Program-made: the position numbers and the translations under genes
Shown: positions 34,273-44,275 of the stretch, piece by piece
How the letters are laid out: the number at the start of each line of letters is the position of its first letter
Position numbering within the stretch: the first letter of the stretch is position 1
Notes under the pieces: model-generated
Told to the model about the DNA's origin: nothing
Database searches by the model: none
Seen by the model: the letters and a program-made list of their open reading frames with translations, nothing else
Assembly (NCBI GenBank): GCA_003994795.1
Contig: AP018269.1
Span: forward strand, 5,853,662-5,917,661
Reading direction: 5' to 3'
DNA from: Cylindrospermum sp. NIES-4074
GTDB lineage: Bacteria > Cyanobacteriota > Cyanobacteriia > Cyanobacteriales > Nostocaceae
DNA length: 64,000 nucleotides

Positions 34273-35490
34273 ATGTCATCATCTGCAAATCCTCCATCAT
34301 CAAACCGGGTTCTCATTGCTGTAGGTGGCGGTATCGCCGCCTACAAAATTTGTGAATTGGTTTCGACGCTGTTTAAAACCGGGGTAGAAGTCCGCGTCAT
34401 TCTCACCCGTTCCGCCCAAGAATTTATCACCCCTCTAACTTTAGCGACTTTATCTCGTCATCGCGCCTACACAGATGATGATTTTTGGCAACCAATTCAC
34501 TCTCGCCCATTACATATAGAGTTGGGTGAGTGGGCTGATTTGTTGGTAATTGCCCCTTTAACGGCTAATACCTTGGCAAAATTAGCTCAGGGGATGGCAG
34601 ATAGTTTGTTGACAAATACAGTCCTCGCTTCAACTTGTCCCGTACTGTTAGCACCGGCAATGAATACAGATATGTGGCAACAGTTAGCGGTGCAGCGGAA
34701 TTGGCAGCAACTATTGACAGATGCAAGATATTATGGTATGGGTACTGCGTCGGGGTTGTTGGCTTGCGATCGCATTGGTGCCGGGAGAATGGCAGAACCC
34801 ACCGAGATTTTAACTTATATCCAATCTTTACTCCACACCCAAGGTAAGCGAGATTTAGCCGGGAAAAGGGTGTTAATTAGCGCTGGGGGAACAAGAGAAC
34901 ATCTTGATCCAGTGAGATTTATTGGCAATCCATCTACAGGTAAAATGGGATTAGCTTTAGCCCAAGCAGCACTGCACCGAGGCGCAAGTGTAACGCTGGT
35001 GCATGGGCCAGCCAGTTGGGCTGTACCCTTGGGAGTACAAGCAATTCCCGTAATTAGTGCCGCCCAAATGCAGCAGGCAATGTTAGAATATTTTCCCAAT
35101 GCAGATGTGATTGTTATGTCGGCAGCAGTCGCGGATGTCAAGCCTAAAGATTATAGTCCAGAGAAATTACCCAAGCGATCGCTTCCCCAAACCCTTCCCC
35201 TTGAACCTGTACCAGATATTATCGCTCAATTAGCAAAACTCAAACAACCCCATCAACGGTTAATTGGCTTTGCTGCACAGACTGGAGATATTGTCACACC
35301 AGCGTTAGAGAAGTTGCAGAGTAAGAAATTAGATGCGATCGTTGCCAACCCCATAGATCAAGCTGATAGTGGTTTCGGCAGTGACAACAATCAAGCGATA
35401 TTTTTAGATCAACAAGGGAATCAATTAGCTATTCCACCCTGTTCTAAATTAAAGCTGGCTCATCAGTTATTTGATTTTGTGGACGCTTAA
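34273..35490 (+). CDS. coaBC: Phosphopantothenate-cysteine ligase/phosphopantothenoylcysteine decarboxylase
   Basis: A 405-aa bifunctional coenzyme A enzyme. The N-terminal CoaC flavoprotein (1 to about 185) begins [18 protein letters not shown], has H([19 protein letters not shown]) with the active-site His, and APAMNTDMW. The C-terminal CoaB (about 190-405) has [20 protein letters not shown] and the STGKMG nucleotide motif, then [10 protein letters not shown]. Length and order are standard. Confidence 0.96.
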   Translation: MSSSANPPSSNRVLIAVGGGIAAYKICELVSTLFKTGVEVRVILTRSAQEFITPLTLATLSRHRAYTDDDFWQPIHSRPLHIELGEWADLLVIAPLTANTLAKLAQGMADSLLTNTVLASTCPVLLAPAMNTDMWQQLAVQRNWQQLLTDARYYGMGTASGLLACDRIGAGRMAEPTEILTYIQSLLHTQGKRDLAGKRVLISAGGTREHLDPVRFIGNPSTGKMGLALAQAALHRGASVTLVHGPASWAVPLGVQAIPVISAAQMQQAMLEYFPNADVIVMSAAVADVKPKDYSPEKLPKRSLPQTLPLEPVPDIIAQLAKLKQPHQRLIGFAAQTGDIVTPALEKLQSKKLDAIVANPIDQADSGFGSDNNQAIFLDQQGNQLAIPPCSKLKLAHQLFDFVDA

Positions 35491-35495
35491 GTCAT

Positions 35496-35687
35496 ATCTT
35501 GCACCTAGCCCTAACGACTGGAAGTCGCGGCTATAAGAACGAAGTCCGCCTGCGCGGACTAACGACAAATCAAGGGTTTTGGAGCCTGCGGAGGTGGTCA
35601 TTGAGCTTGCGATGTCCTGAGCTTGTCGAAGGGTCGAAGTGCAGGCTTTGTTCTGGTAGCCGCGATTTTAATCGTCCGGTGCAAGAT
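35496..35687. mobile_element. 192-bp inverted-repeat element
   Basis: ATCTTGCACC (35496-35505) is inverted at 35678-35687, with a nested TCGCGGCTA/TAGCCGCGA pair. The interior includes AATCAAGGGTTTTGGAGCC, a motif recurring near 49780. It starts 5 bp after the coaBC stop. The remaining spacer to 35954 shows no gene. Confidence 0.7.
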
Positions 35688-35954
35688 GTTAGTTAACAAA
35701 TCAAAACCTTGCGCCTTTGGGTGAGGCTACATCAATCTATTATGCAAAGAGGATTAGTTAATATATATGCGCGCACAGATTCCTATTATAAAAATATAGT
35801 ACCCAAAAACCTGGGATTTTGTCAACCCCCTGCGCCTCATTACTAAAGAACTGCATAATTTGGGCAGACTACAGACGGCGTTATAAATTAATAACATAGT
35901 GTATCGACAAAACCGGACTTGTTCTGGCTCGATCTCAATAGCAAAGGTTTGGAG

Positions 35955-37433
35955 ATGTTTACTTTATCAGAAACTACTATCATCGGGGCAATCTTGCTGG
36001 TAGCTTTGGGCATTTTAGGTTGGGGCTATTATCGCGCCAGACCTTTTGGTAAACTGGGAATCTTAGCCTGGTTGCAGTCGGTGGTGTTGATAGCTCCCTG
36101 GCTGGTGTTTTTTGGATTATTTGCCGCAGGAATTTACATCAATATAGTAGGCATATTGTTCTTGCTGGTGGCTTCAACGGTGTTGTATGTCTTCTTGGGT
36201 AGACAGTTACGTTCATCTGGGCAAGATGCCATACTCAGACAACGGGCAACAGAAAGACTGGCAGCTGATGCCGCACAAAATGCCAACAATCCAGTAGTAA
36301 TTGGAGAACTAAACCTGGATGTGGTGTCAATACCCGAAGAAGAGTTGAGTGCAATTAAAAGCATTTTCGGTATTGATACATTTTTCGCCACAGAAACGAT
36401 CGCCTATCAAGAAGGTGTAATTTTCAGAGGCAATCTGCGAGGAGAACCAGAAGCCATACATAATAGGCTAACCAAGGCTTTGCAAGAACGTCTCGATGAT
36501 AAATATCGGTTGTTTTTAGTGGAGAACACAGACGGTAAACCCGTGGTCATTGTCCTCCCCAGCCGCACCGATCCCCGGCCAATGCTGTTGCCCCAAAAGG
36601 CTTTTGCAGTTATTCTCTTGGTAGCAACACTCGCCACCAACTTAGAAGCTGCGGGGTTACTGCTGAATTTTGATTTATTTGCCACCCCACAGCGATTTAC
36701 AGAAGCATTACCCATAGCTAGTGGGATATTTGCGATTTTGGCAACCCATGAACTTGGTCATTGGTTACTGGCCCAGCGTCACCAAGTCCGTCTTAGCTGG
36801 CCCTTCTTTTTGCCAGCTGTACAAATTGGCTCCTTTGGGGCAATTACCCGCTTTGAGTCGATATTACCTAACCGCAAAGCACTATTTGATATTGCCTTGG
36901 CGGGGCCTGCTGCTGGCGGCATTGTTTCTTTGTTAATGTTGGTGGTAGGTTTGCTACTTTCTAACTCTGGCAGTTTATTTCAATTACCAAATCAGTTTTT
37001 CCAAGGCTCGATTTTAGTAGGAAGCTTGGCCCGGGTTGTCTTGGGTTCTGCTTTACAATCTTCTCTAGTGAATGTCCATCCCTTGGTGCTAATTGGTTGG
37101 CTGGGGTTGGTAATCACTGCTTTAAATTTAATGCCTGCTGGACAACTAGATGGTGGGCGGATTGTGCAGGCGATTTATGGACGCAAAACTGCAAGTCGAG
37201 TGACGATCGCCACTTTAATTGTACTAGGGCTAGTATCTCTGGCTAATCCTCTGGCTATGTACTGGCTGATTGTGATTGTGTTCTTGCAACGTGATCAAGA
37301 ACGCCCCACTTTGAATGAAATCACCGAACCTGATGATGCAAGGGCGGCTTTGGGTCTTTTGGCGCTATTCTTGATGATTACCACCCTTTTACCTTTAACT
37401 CCTGGCTTGGCTGGGCGTTTGGGAATTGGTTAG
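35955..37433 (+). CDS. Site-2-protease family (EGY-like) membrane metalloprotease
   Basis: About 492 aa from ATG 35955; an alternative TTG at 35919 is less likely. It has N-terminal helices (about 8-75), a soluble segment (about 90-215), then an M50 core with the zinc motif HELGH (ATHELGHWLLAQRH) and the third ligand in NLMPAGQLDGGR. The layout resembles the EGY1/Slr0643 type of intramembrane proteases of cyanobacteria and plastids. It probably cleaves membrane-bound regulators; the substrate is unknown. Confidence 0.88.
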   Translation: MFTLSETTIIGAILLVALGILGWGYYRARPFGKLGILAWLQSVVLIAPWLVFFGLFAAGIYINIVGILFLLVASTVLYVFLGRQLRSSGQDAILRQRATERLAADAAQNANNPVVIGELNLDVVSIPEEELSAIKSIFGIDTFFATETIAYQEGVIFRGNLRGEPEAIHNRLTKALQERLDDKYRLFLVENTDGKPVVIVLPSRTDPRPMLLPQKAFAVILLVATLATNLEAAGLLLNFDLFATPQRFTEALPIASGIFAILATHELGHWLLAQRHQVRLSWPFFLPAVQIGSFGAITRFESILPNRKALFDIALAGPAAGGIVSLLMLVVGLLLSNSGSLFQLPNQFFQGSILVGSLARVVLGSALQSSLVNVHPLVLIGWLGLVITALNLMPAGQLDGGRIVQAIYGRKTASRVTIATLIVLGLVSLANPLAMYWLIVIVFLQRDQERPTLNEITEPDDARAALGLLALFLMITTLLPLTPGLAGRLGIG

Positions 37434-37481
37434 GGGTGTGGGGAGATGGGGGAGAGGGGGAGTAATATTTAATATTTCTTA

Positions 37482-37559
37482 CTCCCCACACTCCCCACAC
37501 TCCCCACACTCCCCACACTCAGCACTCAGCACTCAGCACTCCCCACACCCCCCACACTC
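37482..37559. repeat. Mosaic of CTCCCCACA nonamers and CTCAGCA heptamers
   Basis: Four CTCCCCACA units, three CTCAGCA units, then CTCCCCACA again, running up to the stop of the GHL10 gene. The nonamer also fills the right edge of the window in reverse orientation. Confidence 0.9.
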
Positions 37560-38816
37560 CTACGGTTTCCAACCGGTAAGCAGATTAGGATAAGCGGTTG
37601 CTGTGGGGAAGATTTGCTGAAAGCCGGTTTGACGTTCTAAGGGTTTTTCTTGGCTAATGTTCCACAGGGTTTCATAGAAAAAGAATGAGACTCCAGCAAA
37701 ATTGCGATCGCGCACTTTTTGCACTTGTGTCTGAATCTGCTGCATCGGCACACTTCTATTTTTCAAACCGCTCAAAATGCCGATACTCACGGGGATATGA
37801 CTTTGGGCGGTTTTCACTTCTGGATACTCTAATTCGCTGATAAAAACATTCAAATCGTTGCGATAAACTTGTATAACTAAGTCTTCGACTATTCCCATCC
37901 GTTCCCACTTCTGCCAGTCTGCTAAAAAGTATTCATAGGAAAAACGCTGGGGATTAGGTGCAACGGAAACAAGACAATCTTTTTTATTAGCTTTGATAGC
38001 TATAAATACCCGCTTCATAAAGTCAGTAATTTTGTTAGCCCTCCAACGCACCCATTCGGGATCTTTGGGGTTTTTAGAAGGCGCTCGACCACGGTGTTCT
38101 TTTTTGTAGAGTGCTACTGTATAGGCATCATAGCCCAATTCTGATGGTAAGCCAAAATGGTCATCAAATTGAATGCCATCGACATCGTAGTTTTTAACTA
38201 TTTCTACAATTAAGTCTTGGATAAATTGTTGCACATCTGGGAGAAATGGATTTAGCCACACCCGATCATCTTTGCCTTCTTTGACTATCCGCTTACCGTT
38301 GCTGAGATTGGTTAGCCATTGGGGACGACGTTTAGCTAATTCAGAATCAGCCGGGGCCATAAAGCCAAATTCAAACCAGGGAATCACAGTTAAGCCTTTT
38401 TTATGTCCCTCGCTGACAACTTCTTTGAGCATATCTCGCCCTTGCAATCCTGGTGTAGGATCAAGCGATCGCCCAATCACTCTAGCTGCAACTTTGCTGG
38501 GATATAGTGTATACCCCCAATTCCACACAGCCGGATATACAGTGTTAAAGTTGAGTTCATTCAAGCGTTGCAAGGCATTCTTGAGGCGATCGCGCTCAAA
38601 CAACACATCGCTATCAATATTAGTTAACCATACACCCCTTAACTCCGAATTTGGCGATCGCTTCACAGGCGTTTGAGCATTTAAGGGAAATGACAACATT
38701 ACCGCAGCTACCATACTCAAAGCCACCACCACAGCCAAAAACCCTGGCTTTCTACTTCGACGCACATTCCCCCAATGTAGAAGCTCAACACACCACAGCA
38801 CAAGTCTTTTCATCAT
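37560..38816 (-). CDS. Exported/membrane-anchored GHL10-type glycosidase-like protein
   Basis: About 418 aa from ATG 38816; in-frame starts further upstream (GTG 38927, ATG 38876) are possible. A hydrophobic segment (FLAVVVALSMVAAVMLSF) followed by NAQTP looks like a signal peptide or anchor. The GHL10/DUF187 barrel has ELRGVWLTNIDSD, VYPAVWNWGYTLYPS, VIPWFEFGFMAPADSE, GIQFDDHFG and WVRWRANKITDFMKR. It is a paralogue of the domain at 14465. It probably acts on extracellular polysaccharide or peptidoglycan. Confidence 0.88.
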   Translation of the reverse strand: MMKRLVLWCVELLHWGNVRRSRKPGFLAVVVALSMVAAVMLSFPLNAQTPVKRSPNSELRGVWLTNIDSDVLFERDRLKNALQRLNELNFNTVYPAVWNWGYTLYPSKVAARVIGRSLDPTPGLQGRDMLKEVVSEGHKKGLTVIPWFEFGFMAPADSELAKRRPQWLTNLSNGKRIVKEGKDDRVWLNPFLPDVQQFIQDLIVEIVKNYDVDGIQFDDHFGLPSELGYDAYTVALYKKEHRGRAPSKNPKDPEWVRWRANKITDFMKRVFIAIKANKKDCLVSVAPNPQRFSYEYFLADWQKWERMGIVEDLVIQVYRNDLNVFISELEYPEVKTAQSHIPVSIGILSGLKNRSVPMQQIQTQVQKVRDRNFAGVSFFFYETLWNISQEKPLERQTGFQQIFPTATAYPNLLTGWKP

Positions 38817-39175
38817 TTTGCTACAGACTTCGTTAAATAATGGATGATGACTGGGAACACTAGCTAGAAGTTGCATTATCGCCTGACCTCTACCTACAGA
38901 TGGATTGTTTGAGTTTTCCCAACTCACTGATACTACGTCAATTGAGAATTTAATTTCATCCCAACTTAATTGACATCAAATCTCTACATTTGGGGTACAA
39001 TGGGGGGTAATACCCCACGCGCCGACCTAATTAGGCAATGCGTAGGATTGTATTATGCTTTACAGAAATAATTTTATGTTTGAGTTAACCGCATTACTTT
39101 TTGAGTAAAGGTTAATTGAATAATTCCTCGGAAATAGCTTGATAACTTCATAACAATAAAAAAGCAGGACTTTTA

Positions 39176-39673
39176 ATGACCAGCTTAGGTGATTCTCAAG
39201 ACAGCACAGCCAGCGCCACAGTAGCCACTAAAAGGCTAGCAAGAGCCATGATGGTTGCTGCTGGAGAGTTTTCACTGATTTTAGCTTGTTGTAATTCAGC
39301 CCAAAAGCAGCAACAAGTACTTAATTTATTAAGAGAATCATCCTCAGCAGACATCCAAGAAATTGTTCTCCCACCTGCGTCCGAAACACTTTATACTACA
39401 ATTACCGCCGCACTGGGTGATGCTCAACCCGAAGCTTTGATTGTAGGGGGTTTAGAATCTGTAGAAGGTATTAATCAACTCCTCATCAGCACCAATCTCA
39501 TGCGAAATGAATTTCGCAAGACGTTCAACTTCCCTCTCGTGTTATGGGTAAATGAAGAAATCTTGTGCAAGTTAGTTTGGCTAGCACCTGATTTAAAAGA
39601 CTGGGCAGCTAGTACAATTAGGTTTGATGCGCCTCATAATCTCTTAATTGAGCAAGCACCACTCAGCGCTTAA
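39176..39673 (+). CDS. Stand-alone N-terminal-type domain of cyanobacterial TPR/NTPase proteins
   Basis: 165 aa with a short disordered N-terminus and a core of LARAMMVAAGEFSLILACCN, IQEIVLPPASETLYTTI, ALIVGGLESVEGINQLL and FPLVLWVNEEILCKLVWLAPD. This resembles the N-terminal domain that I associate with large TPR- or NTPase-containing proteins of filamentous cyanobacteria, but here it ends on its own and no such downstream domain follows. It may be an independent protein or a truncated relic. Function unknown. Confidence 0.5.
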   Translation: MTSLGDSQDSTASATVATKRLARAMMVAAGEFSLILACCNSAQKQQQVLNLLRESSSADIQEIVLPPASETLYTTITAALGDAQPEALIVGGLESVEGINQLLISTNLMRNEFRKTFNFPLVLWVNEEILCKLVWLAPDLKDWAASTIRFDAPHNLLIEQAPLSA

Positions 39674-39724
39674 TAGTTAGGGTTAATCTGGGATCTCCAG
39701 GACTTAGGCAACTTGCATGGCTTT

Positions 39725-39790
39725 GTAGGGTGCGTCAGACTCGATAATTCGGTAACAATCAACAGATTTTTGGCATCTGACGCACCCTAC
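39725..39790. repeat. GTAGGGTGCGTCAGA inverted repeat
   Basis: GTAGGGTGCGTCAGA (39725-39739) pairs perfectly with TCTGACGCACCCTAC (39776-39790). It is a small palindromic element, a common cyanobacterial type. The rest of 39674-40109 shows no gene. Confidence 0.85.
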
Positions 39791-40109
39791 AATCTTACAT
39801 TGAGTGTGACATGCAGCTTTAGTGCTAATCTCTTCAATAGCGACAAATTTAAATTTATTGTAAATATCTAGGAACAAACAGTCTATATATCAGCGTCTAT
39901 CTTCACAGCCGCTTTTTGAAGACGGATAACTTATTTGTTTTGTAACTGCATAAATCTGGCAAACATCTCTGTTTACTTAACAAATATTCCCACAGCGAGA
40001 AGCGTATTTAATCCTTCCAGTTGATCACGCGCTTGTTGTTTTTTAGTTATTAGTATTTTGACTAATGACTAACAATCAATTTTGCCAAACATACCAGGAA
40101 AGAACTTCA

Positions 40110-40991
40110 ATGAAAGAAAATTTAATCAAAAATCAAGGGCAAATTGTAGCCGCTTTATCTTTAACTGCTATTCTGTCTGTGAGTAGCGGATTAACGATGA
40201 TCACAAGTGCCTCCGCTGCTGCAAATCTGCTGCCAGAAACAACAAGTGAAGCTTTAAAAGAGAATAGTAAATCAACCCGCTTGCCGCGTCAAGTAGCTAA
40301 CGCGGTAATACAAGATTTAACCAAAAAACAAAATGTTTCCCCCAGAAAACTCAAAATTGTTGATTATAGTCAACAGACTTGGCGCGATGGCTGTTTGGAA
40401 CTACCTCAACCAGATGAATTCTGTACTCAAGCCTTAGTTCCCGGTTGGCTAGTTGTGGCGTCTAATGAGACACAAAAATGGGCTTATCACACCAATAAGG
40501 ACGGTAGTTCCTTGCGTTTAGAGCCTGTAACCACATCAAAAAATAATCAGCCAGCACCAGCAAAAGCTGTTAACAATATTCAACCTGTCCCCATTCCTGC
40601 AAATGAGTTACCACCCCCTTTAGACCAAGGTGTAGTATTTAGAGAAATCGCTAGTGGTGGGATTACTGGTAGAACCTACGAAACAGTTTTACGCAATGAT
40701 GGGATTTTGATACGGGTACGAATTGGTGATGCTAATGATTCTGAACGTAGCGTTCGCCGGGTTTCTTTGCAACAGGTAAAACAATTTGAAAGATTGCTGG
40801 ATAAAAAAAGATTGAGTAAATACAAAAATCTCAGTTACCCAGCGCCCAGCGGTGCGGCTGATTTCATTACCTATACCCTCACTAGCCAAGCCGGTACGTT
40901 TCAGTACAACGACATTTCTCAAGATAGTCTACCGAAGGTTTTACAGTCTGTTGTCCAAGCTTGGAGGCAGATAGGAACCAGCGCCCAATAA
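40110..40991 (+). CDS. Exported protein of unknown function
   Basis: 293 aa from ATG 40110, with AGGAAAG upstream. It has an N-terminal Sec signal peptide (basic start, IVAALSLTAILSVSSGLTMI, then cleavage after SASA). The mature protein has an N-terminal globular part (WRDGCLELPQPDEFC with two Cys), a Pro-rich linker (about 150-180), and a C-terminal part (VVFREIASGGITGRTYETVL). I do not recognise a catalytic motif. It probably acts in the periplasm or outside the cell. Confidence 0.7.
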   Translation: MKENLIKNQGQIVAALSLTAILSVSSGLTMITSASAAANLLPETTSEALKENSKSTRLPRQVANAVIQDLTKKQNVSPRKLKIVDYSQQTWRDGCLELPQPDEFCTQALVPGWLVVASNETQKWAYHTNKDGSSLRLEPVTTSKNNQPAPAKAVNNIQPVPIPANELPPPLDQGVVFREIASGGITGRTYETVLRNDGILIRVRIGDANDSERSVRRVSLQQVKQFERLLDKKRLSKYKNLSYPAPSGAADFITYTLTSQAGTFQYNDISQDSLPKVLQSVVQAWRQIGTSAQ

Positions 40992-41225
40992 TAACTGGGA
41001 ACTGGGAAAACAGGTTTTCGTCCTTGTTTGTGATTGCAACTCATCACCTCTCATCTTGAATTCAGAAGGAAGGGAAGAGGATTCACCTTTTCCCTTTTGT
41101 TATGAGAGTGGAAAAATAGCTTTTGCTAGAAGATACAAAAACTACGGTTCATTTATCGGAATACAGTAGTATTTTTGAAAAGTTGATGTTAAGATTCTTG
41201 TTGTAGTGAACATATCCAGCAAGAA

Positions 41226-41825
41226 ATGAGTAATCAAAGTGGACAGTTAAACCACAGTTGGGTACAATCTCATCATCCTGCACAGCCAGAGTTGAAACTG
41301 CAACAACAGTCACACCGAGAGCAAATGTTTTACTATTTTGCCTATGGATCTTGTATGTGTCCAGTGGATTTAAAGCGATCGCTTGGTGAGAACACTCACC
41401 CTTACGTCATCGGCCCAGGAATCTTAACAGGTTATCGATTAGGATTTTATCTCTATTCTCCCAAACGTAAATGCGGGGTTTTGGATGTAGTGCAAGATCC
41501 CCAAACCAGCGTTAAAGGGGTGCTGTATAAACTACCCTGGCGACTGAGTGAACACTTAGATAAACGGGAAGGTGTTTCTCAAGGTGTTTATCGCCACGAA
41601 TTAGTAGATATTCACCACCACAATCAGATATATAAAAATGTCCGCACATATACGGTAGTTAACAAGTTGCCAGAAGAAATGGCACCAAATGATTGGTATT
41701 TTAACACTGTGCTGCGGGGTGCTATTACCTGCGGACTACCAGAGGAATATTGCTGGCATTTGTTTAACCATATGCACCAATTGCAACGGCGTCACCAACA
41801 AGGGCAAATTAAGCGATCGGCTTAG
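41226..41825 (+). CDS. Gamma-glutamylcyclotransferase-like protein
   Basis: 199 aa. After a polar Gln/His-rich N-terminus (about 1-33), FYYFAYGSCM is the GGCT YGS substrate-loop motif, followed by LGFYLYSPKRKCGVLDVV and VKGVLYKLPWRLSEHLDKREG with the candidate catalytic Glu in REG. The family removes 5-oxoproline from gamma-glutamyl compounds such as glutathione fragments. An internal ATG at 41325 could give a shorter protein beginning at the domain. Confidence 0.8.
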   Translation: MSNQSGQLNHSWVQSHHPAQPELKLQQQSHREQMFYYFAYGSCMCPVDLKRSLGENTHPYVIGPGILTGYRLGFYLYSPKRKCGVLDVVQDPQTSVKGVLYKLPWRLSEHLDKREGVSQGVYRHELVDIHHHNQIYKNVRTYTVVNKLPEEMAPNDWYFNTVLRGAITCGLPEEYCWHLFNHMHQLQRRHQQGQIKRSA

Positions 41826-42027
41826 TAAGTAATTCAAAACCCCATATCCGCAAGTATCCAGGCTGCTGACTGTATACAAATTAAATGTGGAACAGCTTAA
41901 TTATAGTGAAATAGAAAATAATAATTTTATAACACCACAAAGAAAAACAAATAGGGGCTAATTTTTTAGTTGTAATTCTGCAATGCTAGAAAGTATAAAT
42001 ATTCAGATAATTTAGAGGTGTAAAACT

Positions 42028-43380
42028 ATGACTCATGCTTGCTGTGGCCCCGGTTATGCTTCCCCAGAAGCAGCGATTCAAGCAGAACAAGAAAAGGTAC
42101 TTTATGCGATCGCACTTTACACAGGTACAGGTATCGAAGCACCAGATTACCTCGCTACCGTAGATGTTGATCCCAATTCCCCTACTTATTCCCAAATCAT
42201 ACATCGCCTATCTATGCCTTACACTGGCGATGAATTGCATCATTTTGGCTGGAATGCTTGTAGTTCTTGCCACGGCGACGCTAGTAAATCCCGGCGGTTC
42301 AGCGTGATTCCCGGACTAAAATCTAGCCGAATTTATATAGTTGATACAGCAGATACAACAGCACCAAAACTGTATAAAGTTATTGAACCAGAAGAAATTA
42401 TAGCCAAGACCAACTTAACTGCACCCCACACAGTCCACTGCCTAGCAGATGGTCATGTGATGATTTCCATGTTGGGGGACAGTGAGGGAAATGGCCCCGG
42501 CGGCTTTTTGTTACTAGATGAGAATTTTGACATTGCTGGACGCTGGGAAAACAACGCCGATGGGATGAACTTTAACTATGACTTTTGGTATCAGCCGCGT
42601 CATAATGTCATGGTAAGTAGCGAGTGGGGCGCACCGAAAACTTTTTATCCTGGCTTTGACCTCAACGATGTAGCCGCTGGTAACTTTGGTCATCATATCC
42701 ATTTCTGGGACTGGCAGAAACGCGATATTATCCAAAGTTTTGATTTGGGGGAAGAAGGGTTAATTCCTTTAGAAGTGCGCTTTCATCACAACCCGGATAG
42801 CACTCATGGATTTGTCGCTGCGGCACTTAGCAGTAACGTTTGGCATTGGCATCAGTCTAATGGTGAGTGGCAAATAGAGAAAGTAATTGATATACCTTCA
42901 GTGGAAGTGGCTGGCTGGCCTATACCTGTGCCATCGTTGATTACTGATATTTTAATTTCGATGTGCGATCGCTATATTTATTTCTCCAACTGGCTGCATG
43001 GAGACATTCGCCAATATGATATCAGCGATCCTGCCCATCCCCAACTTACCGGACAAGTTTGGTGCGGTGGTTTGCTTGGTAAAAGCGGTGAAGTTCAAGG
43101 ACATAAATTAGCTGGCGGGCCGCAGATGTTACAACTGAGTTTAGATGGTAAGCGGCTGTATGTGACCAATTCCCTGTTCAGCACTTGGGATAATCAGTTT
43201 TACCCTGATTTGTCAAAAACCGGCTCATATTTGTTGCAGATTGATTGCGACACCGAAAACGGTGGACTGAAAATCAACGAAGATTTTTACGTTGACTTTG
43301 GTAAAGAACCAGCAGGCCCTTCTCGCGCCCATGAAATGCGCTATCCTGGCGGTGATTGCACCTCAGATATTTGGATTTAA
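42028..43380 (+). CDS. Selenium-binding-protein-56 family (methanethiol-oxidase-like)
   Basis: 450 aa with a good ribosome binding site (AGAGGTGTAAAACT). The sequence starts [16 protein letters not shown] and has [26 protein letters not shown] and [12 protein letters not shown], typical of SBP56. In bacteria, related enzymes oxidise methanethiol with copper; several His here ([17 protein letters not shown]) would suit metal binding. The protein is cytoplasmic, with no signal peptide. A 3' flank of TTCATTCATTCATTAATTAAT repeats follows. Confidence 0.9.
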   Translation: MTHACCGPGYASPEAAIQAEQEKVLYAIALYTGTGIEAPDYLATVDVDPNSPTYSQIIHRLSMPYTGDELHHFGWNACSSCHGDASKSRRFSVIPGLKSSRIYIVDTADTTAPKLYKVIEPEEIIAKTNLTAPHTVHCLADGHVMISMLGDSEGNGPGGFLLLDENFDIAGRWENNADGMNFNYDFWYQPRHNVMVSSEWGAPKTFYPGFDLNDVAAGNFGHHIHFWDWQKRDIIQSFDLGEEGLIPLEVRFHHNPDSTHGFVAAALSSNVWHWHQSNGEWQIEKVIDIPSVEVAGWPIPVPSLITDILISMCDRYIYFSNWLHGDIRQYDISDPAHPQLTGQVWCGGLLGKSGEVQGHKLAGGPQMLQLSLDGKRLYVTNSLFSTWDNQFYPDLSKTGSYLLQIDCDTENGGLKINEDFYVDFGKEPAGPSRAHEMRYPGGDCTSDIWI

Positions 43381-43416
43381 AAACCCCATTCATTCATTCA
43401 TTAATTAATTCATAAA

Positions 43417-43447
43417 GCCCCCCTTTTTAAGGGGGGTTGGGGGGATC
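43417..43447. repeat. GC-rich palindromic repeat, left of the DUF559 gene
   Basis: CCCCCCTTTTTAAGGGGGG followed by TTGGGGGGATC. It is inverted at about 43862-43895 and present again near 44600-44633. Confidence 0.8.
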
Positions 43448-43860
43448 TAAACGCTATGCGGCAAAAATAATAACTCCTCTATAACCTCACACACCCCTGC
43501 AAAATTATTTAACACATCATCATTAGTGAATCTCATCACTTTGAGTCCATAGCCTTCTAGTATCTCCGTTCTTTCTGCATCATAATCTTTGCCTTCATCG
43601 GTGAAATGGCTATCACCATCAACCTCAATCACTAATTTCAAACTGGCACAATAAAAATCGACTATAAAATTATCAATAGGTCTTTGTCGGAAAACGCGAA
43701 ATTGGAGATTTTTTAAATAGTTGTTCCACAGCTTTTTTTCTGCTGGGGTCATGTTTTTTCTTAATTCTTTTGCCCTTTCTACAAGTTGCAGATTGTAGGG
43801 TAAGTGAAAATCTGAACAGAGTAAGGTTTTTTGTCTAGACATCTGTTTGTGGATAGTCAT
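43447..43860 (-). CDS. DUF559 (Vsr-like) endonuclease-domain protein
   Basis: 137 aa. The DUF559 fold shows AKELRKNMTPAEKKLWNNYL, FRVFRQRPIDNFIVDFYC and LKLVIEVDGDSHF, with the D...E.D pattern of a PD-(D/E)XK/Vsr-like site, then RTEILEGYGLKVMRF. The gene sits exactly between inverted copies of a GC-rich repeat. The right copy supplies GGGGGGATCTTC just before the ATG, a possible ribosome binding site. Its cellular role is unknown. It may be part of a mobile unit. Confidence 0.85.
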   Translation of the reverse strand: MTIHKQMSRQKTLLCSDFHLPYNLQLVERAKELRKNMTPAEKKLWNNYLKNLQFRVFRQRPIDNFIVDFYCASLKLVIEVDGDSHFTDEGKDYDAERTEILEGYGLKVMRFTNDDVLNNFAGVCEVIEELLFLPHSV

Positions 43861-43861
43861 G

Positions 43862-43895
43862 AAGATCCCCCCTAACCCCCCTTAAAAAGGGGGGG
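43862..43895. repeat. GC-rich palindromic repeat, right of the DUF559 gene
   Basis: GATCCCCCCTAACCCCCC followed by TTAAAAAGGGGGG, an inverted copy of 43417-43447. A degenerate copy is seen at 43936-43960. Confidence 0.8.
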
Positions 43896-43969
43896 ACAGG
43901 AGGTTTTTGTTTAGGTGTTCCGAGAGGAAGAAAATCCTCCCTAAGCCCCCTTGAAAAAAGCATAAATTA

Positions 43970-44275
43970 CTATTTATCAGAATTTTTATCACCCTTTGCC
44001 AACTGTACGCCTTTGTAAATTCCGTAAGCAGCTAACCCTCCCACTGCTACAACACCAGCTGCCGGAAGAGCAACAACACTTGTTGTAGTAAATCCCATAA
44101 CACCCAAGATTCCTGGTGCGCTAGTAGTAACTGTAGCTACTGCTATGGAACCTAAGCCAGCAGCAGCAGATGAAGCAGCACTAATAGCTCCTATAGCCTT
44201 TGCATCCTCGTTCTCAGCCATATTCCCTGCCGCTTGAAGTAAACTATCTGCGGCTCCTTTCAAATGCTCAAACAT
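43970..44275 (-). CDS. Small Ala/Gly-rich hydrophobic protein
   Basis: 101 aa. After an amphipathic N-terminus (FEHLKGAADSLLQAAGNMAE) come two hydrophobic, Ala/Gly/Thr-rich segments (about 33-62 and 68-90) with GLAAYGIYKGV and a lysine-rich tail. GGAGAAATG precedes the start. I do not recognise it. Small Ala/Gly-rich proteins of this kind can be membrane-inserting, but that is inference. Confidence 0.6.
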   Translation of the reverse strand: MFEHLKGAADSLLQAAGNMAENEDAKAIGAISAASSAAAGLGSIAVATVTTSAPGILGVMGFTTTSVVALPAAGVVAVGGLAAYGIYKGVQLAKGDKNSDK

